From positions 62,001 through 126,000 of the forward strand of contig JAUNUJ010000002.1 in assembly GCA_030538235.1 (NCBI GenBank): 64,000 nucleotides of DNA, given 5' to 3'. The notes beneath the pieces were generated by a model, which saw only the letters and a program-made list of their open reading frames with translations, searched no databases and had not been told where the DNA came from. This document shows positions 1-9,006 of this stretch, piece after piece; within the stretch, counting starts at the first letter, position 1, and each line of letters starts with the position of its first letter. The stretch is from Alcaligenaceae bacterium (GTDB lineage: Bacteria; Pseudomonadota; Gammaproteobacteria; Burkholderiales; Burkholderiaceae_B). The position numbers were made by a program, and so were the translations under genes.

Positions 1-303
1 GCTCATGCGCAAAGTAAAGACCTAGATCCCTTGTCGGCAGAGATTAAAAACTCACAACTAAATGACGCAATACAGCAGTGCGCCCGTGCCAAACTGCACT
101 TTGCTTATAGACAAGAAAATCTGACTGCCCACTATGCAGTAACTGTAGATAATGATTTGCATGTAAGCGATGCTAAGATCACTCACCCCTCCGGCGATAA
201 AGCCTTTGATCATGCTGTGCTCAATGCCTTGACGGAATGCCCGGAATACCCCGAAGAACTGCGCAACTCAAGCTTCGAAGGCATCTTTAATTACACTCGT
301 TAA
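1..303 (+). CDS. tolA: TolA C-terminal domain (partial, cut by window edge)
   Basis: This is the end of TolA, the inner-membrane-anchored protein that links the TolQR motor to Pal and TolB at the cell envelope. The reading frame is open through base 1, so the membrane anchor and long helical domain lie outside the window; the TTG at 31 is an internal codon. The visible 100 residues resemble TolA domain III: a QQCARAK segment, a beta-rich middle (HYAVTVDN, HVSDAKITHPSG) and a second cysteine in TECPEYP, the pair usually disulfide-bonded in this domain. tolB starts 81 bases downstream, the standard tol order. The identification rests on domain look plus context. Confidence 0.85.
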   Translation, partial: AHAQSKDLDPLSAEIKNSQLNDAIQQCARAKLHFAYRQENLTAHYAVTVDNDLHVSDAKITHPSGDKAFDHAVLNALTECPEYPEELRNSSFEGIFNYTR

Positions 304-383
304 GAGTCCTTTAAAAATTTTTGTGTTAACTTAATTAAAATTCACCCATTTATCAAAGACTCTAATTCAGGAGATGACGTGCT

Positions 384-1667
384 ATGACTTCAGCATTATT
401 TCCACGCAGAACTAAAAACCTGCGCTCAAGCATTTACCGTGTGATCGGTACGGTTGTTACCTCACTCGCTTTAACTCTCGGCATGAGCAGTGCTCACGCC
501 GATCTTTATGTACCGCTTTCGTCTAGCGGTCAGGAAAACTTTAAATTCCCGATTACGGTAGCGGACTTCGCCGGTCCTAACGGCAAAGAAATTGCCGATA
601 TTGTGGCTGCCGACTTGATTCGCTCAGGTGAGTTTGAGGTAAATCGTGTTGAAGCCGTTACCTCCGATTCCGCCGGCACCCCTAACTGGGAGGCGATTAA
701 CGCTTTAGAAATCGCCAGCCCATTAGCCTATGGTTCAAGCACCGGTAGCGCGGTCAATTATGGCCTACTGGATCCGGTTCAACAAAGCACCATTGAAAGC
801 AAAACCTTGACCGGTAGCAACCTGCGTCGTCAAGCGCATCGTGTTGCCGATGCCATTTACGAAAACCAAACCGGTGTCCGTGGTATTTTTTCCACACGTC
901 TTGCCTATGTCGCCGGTAACCAATTGTATGTAGCTGATGCAGATGGTCAAGGCGCTCAAGTCGTGGCGTCTTCTAACTCATCAATTATTTCGCCTAAATG
1001 GTCACCCGATGGTCAACGATTAGCTTATGTAAGTTTCGAGAGTGGCAAACCGGTAGTCTATGTACAAAATCTGGCTAGTGGCGGTCGTATCGTCGCCGCT
1101 AATTTCCATGGCAATAACAGTGCGCCGGCTTGGTCACCTGACGGCAGCCAGTTAGCGGTTGCTCTTAGTAGAAGTGGTCTCTCCAACATCTTCTTGATTA
1201 ATGCCGGCGGTGGTGAGAGCGCTCGTCAAATCACTAATTCTCCGGAAATTGATACAGAGCCCTACTTCTTTCCTAATGGTAGCGGTATTATTTTTACCAG
1301 TGACCGTGGTGGTAGCCCTCAAATATACCGCTCCGGCTTAGGAGGCGGTGGTGCTAGTCGTATTACTTTCAATGGTTCACAAAACGTCTCCGGTGCTATT
1401 TCTCCTGACGGTCTACGTCTCGTTAACTCCAGCCTAAGAGGCGGTGCTTACTCGATTGCACTGACTAATTTAGGTGGTGGCGGCGATCAACTACTGACTA
1501 ATGGTCCAAACGATCTGTCGCCTAGTTTTGCAGCTAATGGCATGCAAGTTTTGTATGTTTCGGGCTCAAACTTGGCCTTAGTAAATATCGATGGCAGTAA
1601 TCAACAAATCATCCCGACCTCTTCTGGTGGTATTAGCAGTGCTGCTTGGGGACCATTTGTAGAGTAA
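384..1667 (+). CDS. tolB: Tol-Pal system periplasmic beta-propeller protein TolB
   Basis: TolB is the periplasmic beta-propeller that binds Pal and takes part in outer-membrane constriction during division. The 427-residue product has an N-terminal signal peptide with basic residues (PRRTKNLR), a hydrophobic stretch and a likely cleavage after SSAHA (residue 39). An alpha/beta N-terminal domain follows, then propeller blades marked by repeated W-S-P-D-G or S-P-D-G motifs (near residues 211, 255 and 345). Length is typical for TolB. The start has the purine-rich AGGAGATGA stretch upstream. It lies between tolA and pal, but pal has 290 bases of its own upstream DNA. Confidence 0.96.
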   Translation: MTSALFPRRTKNLRSSIYRVIGTVVTSLALTLGMSSAHADLYVPLSSSGQENFKFPITVADFAGPNGKEIADIVAADLIRSGEFEVNRVEAVTSDSAGTPNWEAINALEIASPLAYGSSTGSAVNYGLLDPVQQSTIESKTLTGSNLRRQAHRVADAIYENQTGVRGIFSTRLAYVAGNQLYVADADGQGAQVVASSNSSIISPKWSPDGQRLAYVSFESGKPVVYVQNLASGGRIVAANFHGNNSAPAWSPDGSQLAVALSRSGLSNIFLINAGGGESARQITNSPEIDTEPYFFPNGSGIIFTSDRGGSPQIYRSGLGGGGASRITFNGSQNVSGAISPDGLRLVNSSLRGGAYSIALTNLGGGGDQLLTNGPNDLSPSFAANGMQVLYVSGSNLALVNIDGSNQQIIPTSSGGISSAAWGPFVE

Positions 1668-1767
1668 GTAGCAAGCGACTCTGATTAAGCAGTGGATAAA
1701 GAGTGTCATTTTTAGTTGGCAAATAAAGATTTACTTGCACGGAGTCGCAAAATGTTTCAGGTTTTAT

Positions 1768-1796
1768 TTCACGAAATGCTTTAAACCTGTTATATT
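1768..1796 (+). promoter_or_regulatory. Candidate pal promoter and leader
   Basis: The 290-base tolB-pal gap holds a plausible sigma-70 promoter: TTCACG at 1768-1773, 17 bases, then TATATT at 1791-1796. This would give a leader of about 155 bases before pal. The leader contains a small perfect hairpin (CTACCA / TGGTAG, 1901-1915) and ends in a strong AGAGGAG ribosome site. Separate promoters for pal are known in other proteobacteria. Here the call is from sequence only. Confidence 0.45.
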
Positions 1797-1957
1797 CTTA
1801 TCTTAAGAGGTAGTGCGCGCTCTATAGCATAATCCAGCTTTGGGGAAGGCAGTGAGCAACATCTCACGTTGAGGAGTTAGCGAACTGTCTTCGAACTTTG
1901 CTACCATATTGGTAGTAATTATAAAATTTCGATTAATTAAAAAAGAGGAGCTTTCCC

Positions 1958-2443
1958 ATGAAATCTCGTATCGTAAAAGCATTCGCTATTGCTGCTTTAG
2001 CTACTACACTAGCAGCGTGTAGCTCTACAAAAACCACGACTGATACTACAGGTCAGCTTGGTGGCCAATCAGGCGCTACTATGGATCCGTTCAACCCTAA
2101 CAGCCCATTAGCTCAACAGCGCTCTGTATTCTTCGGTTTTGACCGCTACAACGTTGAAGACCAGTACTTGCCTTTAGTTCAAATGCATTCTCAGTACTTA
2201 TCTGCTAACGGTCAACAGCGTGTTCGCATCGAAGGTAATACTGACGCCCGCGGTTCATCTGAGTACAACTTGGCACTAGGCCAGCGTCGTTCAGTTGCTG
2301 TGGCTCAGCAATTAGTTAACCGTGGTGTAAACGGTGCCCAAATCGAAGCAGTCAGCTTCGGTAAAGAGCGTCCAATTGCCCAGGGTTGGTCTGAAGAAGC
2401 TCACGCTCAAAACCGTCGCGCGGACATCAACTACATCCGCTAA
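1958..2443 (+). CDS. pal: Peptidoglycan-associated lipoprotein Pal
   Basis: Pal is an outer-membrane lipoprotein whose OmpA-like domain holds peptidoglycan. The signal peptide ends in the lipobox L-A-A-C with the lipidated cysteine at residue 21. A Ser/Thr/Gly-rich linker follows to about residue 45, then the OmpA-like domain: VFFGFDRYNV, the sugar-peptide binding segment EGNTDARGSSEYNLALGQRR, and the terminal NRRADINY. The length of 161 residues is normal. A ribosome site AGAGGAG precedes the ATG, and a factor-independent terminator follows the stop. Confidence 0.97.
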   Translation: MKSRIVKAFAIAALATTLAACSSTKTTTDTTGQLGGQSGATMDPFNPNSPLAQQRSVFFGFDRYNVEDQYLPLVQMHSQYLSANGQQRVRIEGNTDARGSSEYNLALGQRRSVAVAQQLVNRGVNGAQIEAVSFGKERPIAQGWSEEAHAQNRRADINYIR

Positions 2444-2483
2444 GACGCAGACAATCAGTCACAATCTGAGCTGATGTTGTATT

Positions 2484-2517
2484 AATGCCGCAACTATTTA
2501 GTTGTGGCATTATTTTT
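2484..2517 (+). terminator. Terminator after pal
   Basis: A 12-bp stem (AATGCCGCAACT pairing with AGTTGTGGCATT, one G-U pair) with a 4-base loop is followed by a run of T. It closes the tolB-pal transcription unit and separates it from cpoB. Confidence 0.85.
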
Positions 2518-2642
2518 GCAACAAACGGCAACAAGTGTTTCAGTCAAGAGCACGCTCTTTCTGCTAGGATAAACTTTAGTTTATACTAAGCAACAAGCTA
2601 TTTTTGCGACATAAAACGATAAACCACCAAGGAATGTAAAGC

Positions 2643-3308
2643 ATGTTAAAACGTCAACTCTCCTTATTAGTTTGCAGCACAGCCATTTTAAGTGCCGGTT
2701 TTACGACTCCGGCCATTGCCTTTGAAGATGAAGATGCCAGACGAGCTATTCTAGAGCTACGCTCTCAATTTAAAATGGCCGGCTTATCGCGCTTGGAATT
2801 ATCCAATCAGATTCAGGCTTTGCAAAGAGAAGTCGCCCAATTACGCGGCCAGTTAGAGAGTATTGACCACTCAGCCCGCCAAGCCTCGACTCAACAAAAC
2901 TACGAAGATTTCGGTCCTAACCCACAAGTTGGTGACCCGAATGAGCAGCGCGACTACGATAATGCCATTAACTTATTCCGTCAGGGTGAATACGAAATGG
3001 CTGCGCAGGCCTTGGGCAACTTTGCCAATACCTACCCACGCAGTGTGCTAACTCCCGGTGCCCGTTTCTATGAGGGCAGCAGCTACTATGCAACGCGTGA
3101 TTTCCAAGGTGCAATCAGTCGCTTGGAGCGCATGGTAAGTACCTATCCGCAAGACGAGCAAGCAGGGGACGCTTTACTGGTGGTGGCCGGTAGTCAGTTA
3201 GAGCTAAACAATATCGAGGGCTCCAAACAAACCTTACAGCGCGTGATTAGTCAGTACCCTAACTCACCAGCTGCGGATACAGCGCAAGAACGCTTGAAAA
3301 TGTACTAA
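2643..3308 (+). CDS. cpoB: Cell division coordinator CpoB (YbgF), TPR protein
   Basis: CpoB is the periplasmic TPR protein usually encoded last in the tol-pal cluster, where it coordinates outer-membrane constriction with septal peptidoglycan synthesis. The product has a signal peptide ending TPAIA (residue 26). A coiled-coil stretch follows (about 38-75, LRSQFK... QIQALQREVAQLRGQLE), the trimerisation region of the family. TPR repeats run from about residue 105 to the end (YDNAINLFRQGEYEMAA, FYEGSSYYATRDFQGAI). The length of 221 residues is typical. An AAGGAATG ribosome site precedes the ATG. Confidence 0.94.
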   Translation: MLKRQLSLLVCSTAILSAGFTTPAIAFEDEDARRAILELRSQFKMAGLSRLELSNQIQALQREVAQLRGQLESIDHSARQASTQQNYEDFGPNPQVGDPNEQRDYDNAINLFRQGEYEMAAQALGNFANTYPRSVLTPGARFYEGSSYYATRDFQGAISRLERMVSTYPQDEQAGDALLVVAGSQLELNNIEGSKQTLQRVISQYPNSPAADTAQERLKMY

Positions 3309-3337
3309 TCAATTCAAAGCATTTAACTGTTCTATCC

Positions 3338-4132
3338 GTGTCACAATTACAAAAACAAAGTATTAATGGTCTGACCCAAGCCTTTACTGATGAAGGCCGA
3401 GGTCAGACCTTATTATTAGTGCATGGCTCTCTTTGCGATCACCGCTACTGGCGCTGGCAAGAAACCGAGCTTGCAACCATCTGTCGTACCATTATCCCTA
3501 GCTTAAGGCATTACTGGCCAGTGACTGAACCCGAGTCTGAGGGCTTTAGTGCTGAGCAACATGCCGCCGATCTGTTAAATTTATTACAACATTTAGGCGT
3601 TGAAAAGGCTCACGTCCTTGGTCATTCAAGAGGCGCTGCAGTTGCCGTACGGATGGCTCAACAAGCACCTGAACAAATCGCCTCACTGATTCTGGCCGAC
3701 CCCGGTCTGCGTAACCCGCAAGAACTCGAAAAGGGCATCAATTGGAAAGCCTATGCTTTGAATATGATTCAATCCGGTGCCGTTGATGAGGGCTTAGAGA
3801 TATTTATCGATGCAGTGAGTGGTGAAGGTACTTGGCAAAAAATGGTCCCTTGGTTTAAACGCATGGTCCGCGACAACGCCAACACACTAGTCTTACAACA
3901 ACATGAAGCACCCGTTCTATTTGATAGGGATGAGCTGGCTGCACTTGCTCAATTCAAGATCACTTTGATTGGTGGAGCTCAGAGTCCGGAGCCATTTCCC
4001 CATATTATTAGTGAACTCGCCCAACTATGGCCTCAGGCTAAAGTACATATCTTAGAAAATGCGACACATGGCATGAATCTCGCCATGCCCCGGGCTTTTA
4101 ATCAGGCCGTCATAGAGCATATCAGCACTTAG
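3338..4132 (+). CDS. Alpha/beta-fold hydrolase
   Basis: A 264-residue alpha/beta hydrolase of unknown substrate. The fold signature is clear: an oxyanion segment LLLVHGSLCDH (about 25-35), the nucleophile elbow G-H-S-R-G with Ser97, and a C-terminal histidine in ENATHGMN (about 244). A candidate acid follows strand 6 or lies near LILADPG. The start is a GTG 29 bases after cpoB with no clear ribosome site, so translation may depend on the upstream gene. It has no signal peptide and should be cytoplasmic. Ester, lactone or haloacid substrates cannot be told apart from sequence. Confidence 0.85.
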   Translation: MSQLQKQSINGLTQAFTDEGRGQTLLLVHGSLCDHRYWRWQETELATICRTIIPSLRHYWPVTEPESEGFSAEQHAADLLNLLQHLGVEKAHVLGHSRGAAVAVRMAQQAPEQIASLILADPGLRNPQELEKGINWKAYALNMIQSGAVDEGLEIFIDAVSGEGTWQKMVPWFKRMVRDNANTLVLQQHEAPVLFDRDELAALAQFKITLIGGAQSPEPFPHIISELAQLWPQAKVHILENATHGMNLAMPRAFNQAVIEHIST

Positions 4133-4281
4133 CTGAACTGAAAGCACAGTGAACCGAGACACTGAAGCCGCGGTCTAAACAGCCTCGGAGCGCTAGTTAA
4201 ACCTTAAAATACAAAAGGCAGGATTTTCACCCCGCCCTATGCTATATCACTGAAAAGCCCTAAGGACTTATGCCATCACGC

Positions 4282-4800
4282 TTAGTCAAATGATATCGTA
4301 TTAATCGGCTTAACAATACATTCGGTGCTAGCGACTTGTTCACCCTCGAACTTAAACTGCAAAGCGACCGTATCACCTACTTTTACTACATCTGCTGAAT
4401 CAGCAGTTAACATCACGTGATTATCCTTGGGCTTAAAGACGGCGGTTGCACCCGGTTCAATGGCTAGCTTTTCTAAGCCAATCATCATGCCTTTACCATC
4501 TTCAACGATGGTTTGATGCAGCATAACGTCATGAAAATTATCTGCGCGCGCAGCAATTAAAGTGACCGTTTCGGTGCCGTTGTTCTTTAATTCAAAATAA
4601 GCCGCCGAAGGACGCTCCGGCACTAAACGAACCCAGCAACGAGAAAACTCAACGCTATCTAAGCTCGTTTCATGACCCGTAAACTCCACTTGTGCGTGAG
4701 CGCCATGATGCATATCATGCGAATTATCCGTTGCACATGCCGTAAGCCCCATCGTGCCGGCGGCCATCAAGGCCAGAAATAATTTATGTGTCTTCAACAA
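4282..4800 (-). CDS. PCu(A)C-type copper chaperone lipoprotein
   Basis: A periplasmic copper(I)-binding protein of the PCu(A)C (DUF461) family, which delivers copper to cytochrome oxidase or copper enzymes. The start is TTG, chosen because a GAGGAG ribosome site lies 7 bases upstream and a complete lipoprotein signal follows. The lipobox is L-T-A-C with Cys22. A His-rich stretch (HDMHHGAH) comes directly after the lipid cysteine. The copper site is seen as H-D-V-M followed by GKGMM and, downstream, N-H-V-M-L, matching the family's Met/His pattern. It is transcribed divergently from the methyltransferase gene. The His-rich N terminus is unusual and may bind extra metal. Confidence 0.88.
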   Translation of the reverse strand: MLKTHKLFLALMAAGTMGLTACATDNSHDMHHGAHAQVEFTGHETSLDSVEFSRCWVRLVPERPSAAYFELKNNGTETVTLIAARADNFHDVMLHQTIVEDGKGMMIGLEKLAIEPGATAVFKPKDNHVMLTADSADVVKVGDTVALQFKFEGEQVASTECIVKPINTISFD

Positions 4801-4921
4801 TTGAATACTCCTCTAGTAGTTAAGTGTGTTTTTTGTTACTGTATGATGTATCGCCCGACGACGTATTGATTTATATTAATAGTCGCTGAAGTAACATAGC
4901 CTAACACAAAACATCCAAACC

Positions 4922-5536
4922 ATGAAGACTGATAAAAATCTGAAACATAGTTATGGCAAAGGTCCATTTATCCTGCCGCAGATTATCCACTTTGCCGACA
5001 GTCTCGCTGCAGCCGCTATAGAGGCCGGCGACACGGTAATCGATGCGACCATGGGCAATGGCCATGATACGGTCAAGTTAGCCCACTGGGTGGGGCCTGA
5101 GGGCTTAGTACACGCTTTTGACATTCAGCCCCAAGCTCTGCAAAGCACACAGGAGCGTTTGCAAGCACATGGTTTACTTGAACGTTGTAAATTACATCTG
5201 CGCGGTCACCAGTTTATGGCCGATGCAGTCAGCGAAGACGTCTCGGTCGTACTCTTTAATTTGGGCTATTTACCCGGTCAAGATAAATTAATCACCACCG
5301 AAGTCAGCACCACTTTGACAGCCATTGAACAAGCGCTCACGCTACTCAAAGAAAGTGGTGTGTTGATTGTGGTGGTGTATCCCGGCCATGAACAAGGCCG
5401 TTCTGAGCAGGAAGCGCTGGATCAGTGGATTAAGCAAGTCGATACCGGGCTGTACAGAAGTCTGCGCTATCAGTTTGAAAATACCGCAGCTCCTGCACCC
5501 TATGTCCTAGCAGTAGAAAAACTAAAAACCTGTTAA
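4922..5536 (+). CDS. mnmM: Class I SAM-dependent methyltransferase, MnmM/YtqB type
   Basis: A 204-residue methyltransferase of the YtqB family, whose characterised members (MnmM) methylate aminomethyl-2-thiouridine at the wobble position of tRNA. The SAM-binding loop reads D-A-T-M-G-N-G-H-D-T (41-50), and the family hallmark F-N-L-G-Y-L-P-G lies at 112-119. The end of the protein (APAPYVLAVEK) also fits. The family is best known from Firmicutes; in proteobacteria this reaction is usually done by MnmC, so the role here is inferred. The 3' end overlaps the convergent ubiM by 15 bases. A weak ribosome site makes the start moderately certain. Confidence 0.8.
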   Translation: MKTDKNLKHSYGKGPFILPQIIHFADSLAAAAIEAGDTVIDATMGNGHDTVKLAHWVGPEGLVHAFDIQPQALQSTQERLQAHGLLERCKLHLRGHQFMADAVSEDVSVVLFNLGYLPGQDKLITTEVSTTLTAIEQALTLLKESGVLIVVVYPGHEQGRSEQEALDQWIKQVDTGLYRSLRYQFENTAAPAPYVLAVEKLKTC

Positions 5537-6718
5537 TTGACGACTAATAAAGAATTTGACCGGTGGTAAGTTGTTACTTAAACGTACTACCGCTGAGCGC
5601 AGTAAACGTGCCGGCGCTTGCTCATTTGTAAAGAGTTTGACGATGGTATTGGTACCATGAAACAAAAATAATGTGTGCGGCATATGCTTACGCTCATAGC
5701 GCTTTAACACCGCTTCTGAAGCAAAATCCTCGCCACGTCGATAAGCCTCACTAATCACTGTGGCCAGAATATCGGCACCACCTAAACCCAGATTAAAGCC
5801 ATGGGCTGTTACCGGATGCATACCCACCGAAGCATCGCCAATCAATGCACTCCGCTTAGCGACAAAATTCCTAGCATGTACGCCGACCAAGGGATAGCTA
5901 TGGACATCACTGATCACCTTCATCTCGCCAAAACGATTACTTAGCATACGCATCATTTCGGCGCCCAATTCCTCTCTGCTCAGGCCCAGAATCTCATCTG
6001 CCCGATGGGAGTCAATGGTGACCACACAGTTGGTCATAAAATCACCCAAAGGCAATAAAGCCAAAGTACGTCCGTAGAAAAAACACTCCGAAGCGGTTTC
6101 ATTATTAGGCACTGTATGCTCAGTACGGAACACCATCACAGTGCGGCCAAAATCATGCATATCGGTGGAGATACCGAGTTGACGTCGGGTGTTGGAAAAT
6201 CGACTATCCGCTGCAACCAGCATTTTAGCGGTCAGAACCTTGCCGTCTTCTAGTGTCACCGTGGCTTTTTCTGAGTCGGTTGTTACCTTAGTCACGCCCT
6301 GAGCCGTCTGAAAATTGACATTGTCAAAGTCTTTGATAGCTTCGTAAGCCGAGCGACGAATATTATGGTTAGAAATCAAATAACCTAAGGTATCGATTTC
6401 GCGACCACGCACCTTTTTTGGATGAGGAAAAGTCAATGAGTAGTCCGATTCTCCATCGAGCACTCGCGCCTCGCGCAAAAAATAAATCTCATCTTCCGGC
6501 ACTCGCTGCCACATATCCAACTTTTGCATGATATCGCGCGAGGTATGGGTTAAAGCGATTTCGCGACCATCATAAGGCGGATCAGCCAACACTGACTCGG
6601 GACTTTTCTCAATTAAAGTCACTTTTAATCCGCTAGGCGCTACGCCACGAGCGAAGCTAATGCCCGCAGGACCCGCGCCGATCACAATAATATCGCTATC
6701 AAATTGATTTTCTTGCAT
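5522..6718 (-). CDS. ubiM: Ubiquinone biosynthesis FAD hydroxylase, UbiM type
   Basis: A class A flavoprotein monooxygenase of the UbiH/UbiF/Coq6 group, which hydroxylates the ubiquinone ring. The FAD-binding G-A-G-P-A-G lies near residues 14-19, and the second FAD motif is A-L-I-G-D-A-S-V-G-M-H-P near 295. The segments YDGREIALTH, YLISNHNIRR and DMHDFGRT are what I recall of the Neisseria/Xanthomonas UbiM subgroup. The ATG at 6718 is preferred over the in-frame TTG six bases earlier because AGGA is then 9 bases upstream. No other ubiquinone hydroxylase is in this window; ubiA is 41 kb away. Confidence 0.85.
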   Translation of the reverse strand: MQENQFDSDIIVIGAGPAGISFARGVAPSGLKVTLIEKSPESVLADPPYDGREIALTHTSRDIMQKLDMWQRVPEDEIYFLREARVLDGESDYSLTFPHPKKVRGREIDTLGYLISNHNIRRSAYEAIKDFDNVNFQTAQGVTKVTTDSEKATVTLEDGKVLTAKMLVAADSRFSNTRRQLGISTDMHDFGRTVMVFRTEHTVPNNETASECFFYGRTLALLPLGDFMTNCVVTIDSHRADEILGLSREELGAEMMRMLSNRFGEMKVISDVHSYPLVGVHARNFVAKRSALIGDASVGMHPVTAHGFNLGLGGADILATVISEAYRRGEDFASEAVLKRYERKHMPHTLFLFHGTNTIVKLFTNEQAPARLLRSAVVRLSNNLPPVKFFISRQLTGF

Positions 6719-6847
6719 AACCAAAAATCCTATAAATTCTTGAATAGAGCATATTCTAATAGTACGAGTTTAACAAAGCCCGCTCATCTGAGGGTAATTA
6801 GCACTACGATGCTGTGGTCTTTTGCTTTGTTTCTAATCAATCAGAGT

Positions 6848-8965
6848 TTATTTTTTCTGCGTCAACATCTCACGAAGTCGCATCAGCCGCTCTTTAGGTG
6901 ACATGCCTTGGAAGGGGTCCTTTTCAATCTCCACTCCGCTCGCCAGACCCATTTCCGCAATAAAGCGCGAGGGTTCACAAATCATATCCTCGCGTGCACG
7001 ACGACGTTTTTTACACCAAGTCACCGTCAAATGCTTTTGTGCTCGGGTAATCGCCACGTACATCAAGCGACGCTCCTCCTGTATACGGTCGCTGTAACCG
7101 CCATCTTCTTTATTGGGGTCACCGTACTCATCATCCTTGCCCAAATGTGGCAGCAAGCCCTCTTCGGTCCCAATCAGATGCACATAGGGATACTCTAAGC
7201 CTTTAGAAGCATGCACAGTGCTGAGTTTGACCGCATCCACCTCTTCCTCGTCTTCACTACGCTCCAACATCGTGATCAAGGCAATACGCTGCACAAGCTG
7301 CATAAAGTCCATGTCCTCTTCAACCGCCTTGGTTTTGAGCCAAATAATTAGCTCTTGGACATTTTGCCAACGGGACGAGGCGCTACGCTCCTCAAGGGTG
7401 TCATATAAATAACGCTCATAATCAATAAAGCGCATCAATTCATCTAACAGTTCCGGTGCCTTGCGCTCTTCACTACGATAAAGTTCCGGATTGCTCAACA
7501 AATCCACCGCACGCACCGGAGCCCGTCCACGATTGGCTTGCCATCGAATACTTTCCATCACATGGGCAAAGGCCCTAAGCGCTTGGAGCTGCTTTTCATT
7601 GATGAAATTAATCAGCTCATCTTCAAAAATTGCCTCATAAAGACTGATTTCCTTAGTCGCCGCTAATTCACCCAGACCGGTCAAGGTCGCCTGACCAATA
7701 CCGCGTTTAGGCGTGGTTACTGCGCGTATAAATGCCGGATCATCGTCTTCATTGACCAGCAAACGCAAATACGCCAAAATGTCTCGCACTTCTGCTTTAT
7801 CAAAAAAACTCTGCCCGCCAGCCAACACATAGGGGATATGCATCTCTCTAAATGCCTGTTCAATCACTCGAGCTTGGTGATTACCGCGATAAAGCACGGC
7901 AAAATCCTTCCAGTCGGCACGCTGCTGAAAGCGCGCTTGGGTAATACGCATAGCCACCGTCTCGGCCTCGGCTTGGTCATTTTCCATGACCACGACTTGC
8001 ACCGGTGATCCTTCTTCAAAAGAGGACCAGAGCTTTTTAGAAAATACGCTGGGATTTTTGGCAATGACATTATTTGCTGCTTCGAGAATCCGTCCCACCG
8101 AACGATAATTTTGCTCCAGCTTAATCAGTTTAAGCTTAGGATAATCGGTCAATAGACGCGAAAGATTTTCTACAGTAGCACCGCGCCAAGCATAAATGGC
8201 CTGATCATCATCACCCACTGCGGTGAACATATGACGAAAATCAGTCAATAATTTGACCCATTCATATTGGCAAGCGTTGGTATCCTGATACTCATCGACC
8301 AATAAATAAGCAACCCGTCTTTGCCAACGCTCACGCACTTCCGCATGTTCGCGCATGATCATGAGCGGCAATAAAATCAGATCATCAAAGTCCACTGCCT
8401 GATAGGCCTTTAGCGTCGCCTCATAGCTACGATAGAGCTTAGCGGCATCCTGTTCATCCGGCGTTTGTGCCAGTGTTTCAGCTTGGTCGGGGAAAATTAA
8501 CTGATTTTTCCATAAAGAAATCACTTGTTGAACCGCACGAATCCGCCCCTTATCCGTGGTATTCAACATTTCTTGGATAATACCTGCGGCATCGGTGGCA
8601 TCCAATATCGAAAAGCCACGCTTAAGCCCGGCGAACTTAGCCTCTTCTCTGAGAAAACGCACCCCTAGGGCATGAAAAGTACAGACTGTCAGGCCCTTCA
8701 TCAAAGCCGGCTCAATCAATGGCTTCAGTCGCTCAACCATCTCCTTAGCGGCTTTATTGGTAAAGGTTAGGGCCACCACGGAACTCGCCTGGTAGCCACA
8801 AGTATTGATTAAATAGGCGATTTTTTGTGTAATCACCCGAGTCTTACCACTACCTGCCCCCGCCAACACTAAGCAAGGACCGTCTAGATACTGCACAGCT
8901 TCTAGCTGCATAGCATTGAGACCGAGCGCTGGCGCCGAAGGTTGCACAAAGGATGGTGTAGACAT
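6848..8965 (-). CDS. rep: ATP-dependent DNA helicase Rep (UvrD/Rep, SF1A)
   Basis: A 705-residue 3'-5' superfamily 1 helicase that helps replication forks past protein blocks. The seven helicase motifs are visible in order: Q-motif near LNAMQLEAV, Walker A A-G-A-G-S-G-K-T (about 36-43), TFTNKAAKEM, Walker B V-D-E-Y-Q-D-T, GDDDQAIYAWRGA, the EQNYRS motif, VSTVHASKGLEY-like STVHASKGLE, and VAITRAQKHL. Length and overall sequence fit Rep better than UvrD or PcrA. The gene lies 42 bases upstream of nothing on its own strand; the asparaginase gene precedes it with a short gap, so the two may be cotranscribed. Confidence 0.92.
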   Translation of the reverse strand: MSTPSFVQPSAPALGLNAMQLEAVQYLDGPCLVLAGAGSGKTRVITQKIAYLINTCGYQASSVVALTFTNKAAKEMVERLKPLIEPALMKGLTVCTFHALGVRFLREEAKFAGLKRGFSILDATDAAGIIQEMLNTTDKGRIRAVQQVISLWKNQLIFPDQAETLAQTPDEQDAAKLYRSYEATLKAYQAVDFDDLILLPLMIMREHAEVRERWQRRVAYLLVDEYQDTNACQYEWVKLLTDFRHMFTAVGDDDQAIYAWRGATVENLSRLLTDYPKLKLIKLEQNYRSVGRILEAANNVIAKNPSVFSKKLWSSFEEGSPVQVVVMENDQAEAETVAMRITQARFQQRADWKDFAVLYRGNHQARVIEQAFREMHIPYVLAGGQSFFDKAEVRDILAYLRLLVNEDDDPAFIRAVTTPKRGIGQATLTGLGELAATKEISLYEAIFEDELINFINEKQLQALRAFAHVMESIRWQANRGRAPVRAVDLLSNPELYRSEERKAPELLDELMRFIDYERYLYDTLEERSASSRWQNVQELIIWLKTKAVEEDMDFMQLVQRIALITMLERSEDEEEVDAVKLSTVHASKGLEYPYVHLIGTEEGLLPHLGKDDEYGDPNKEDGGYSDRIQEERRLMYVAITRAQKHLTVTWCKKRRRAREDMICEPSRFIAEMGLASGVEIEKDPFQGMSPKERLMRLREMLTQKK

Positions 8966-9006
8966 AATAATGGTTTTCTCTATCGATTTAAGTTTGAACT
9001 AATATG

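Noticed and set aside
6903..7412. Plus-strand frames inside rep
   Set aside because: They are antisense shadows of the helicase; no ribosome sites or domains.
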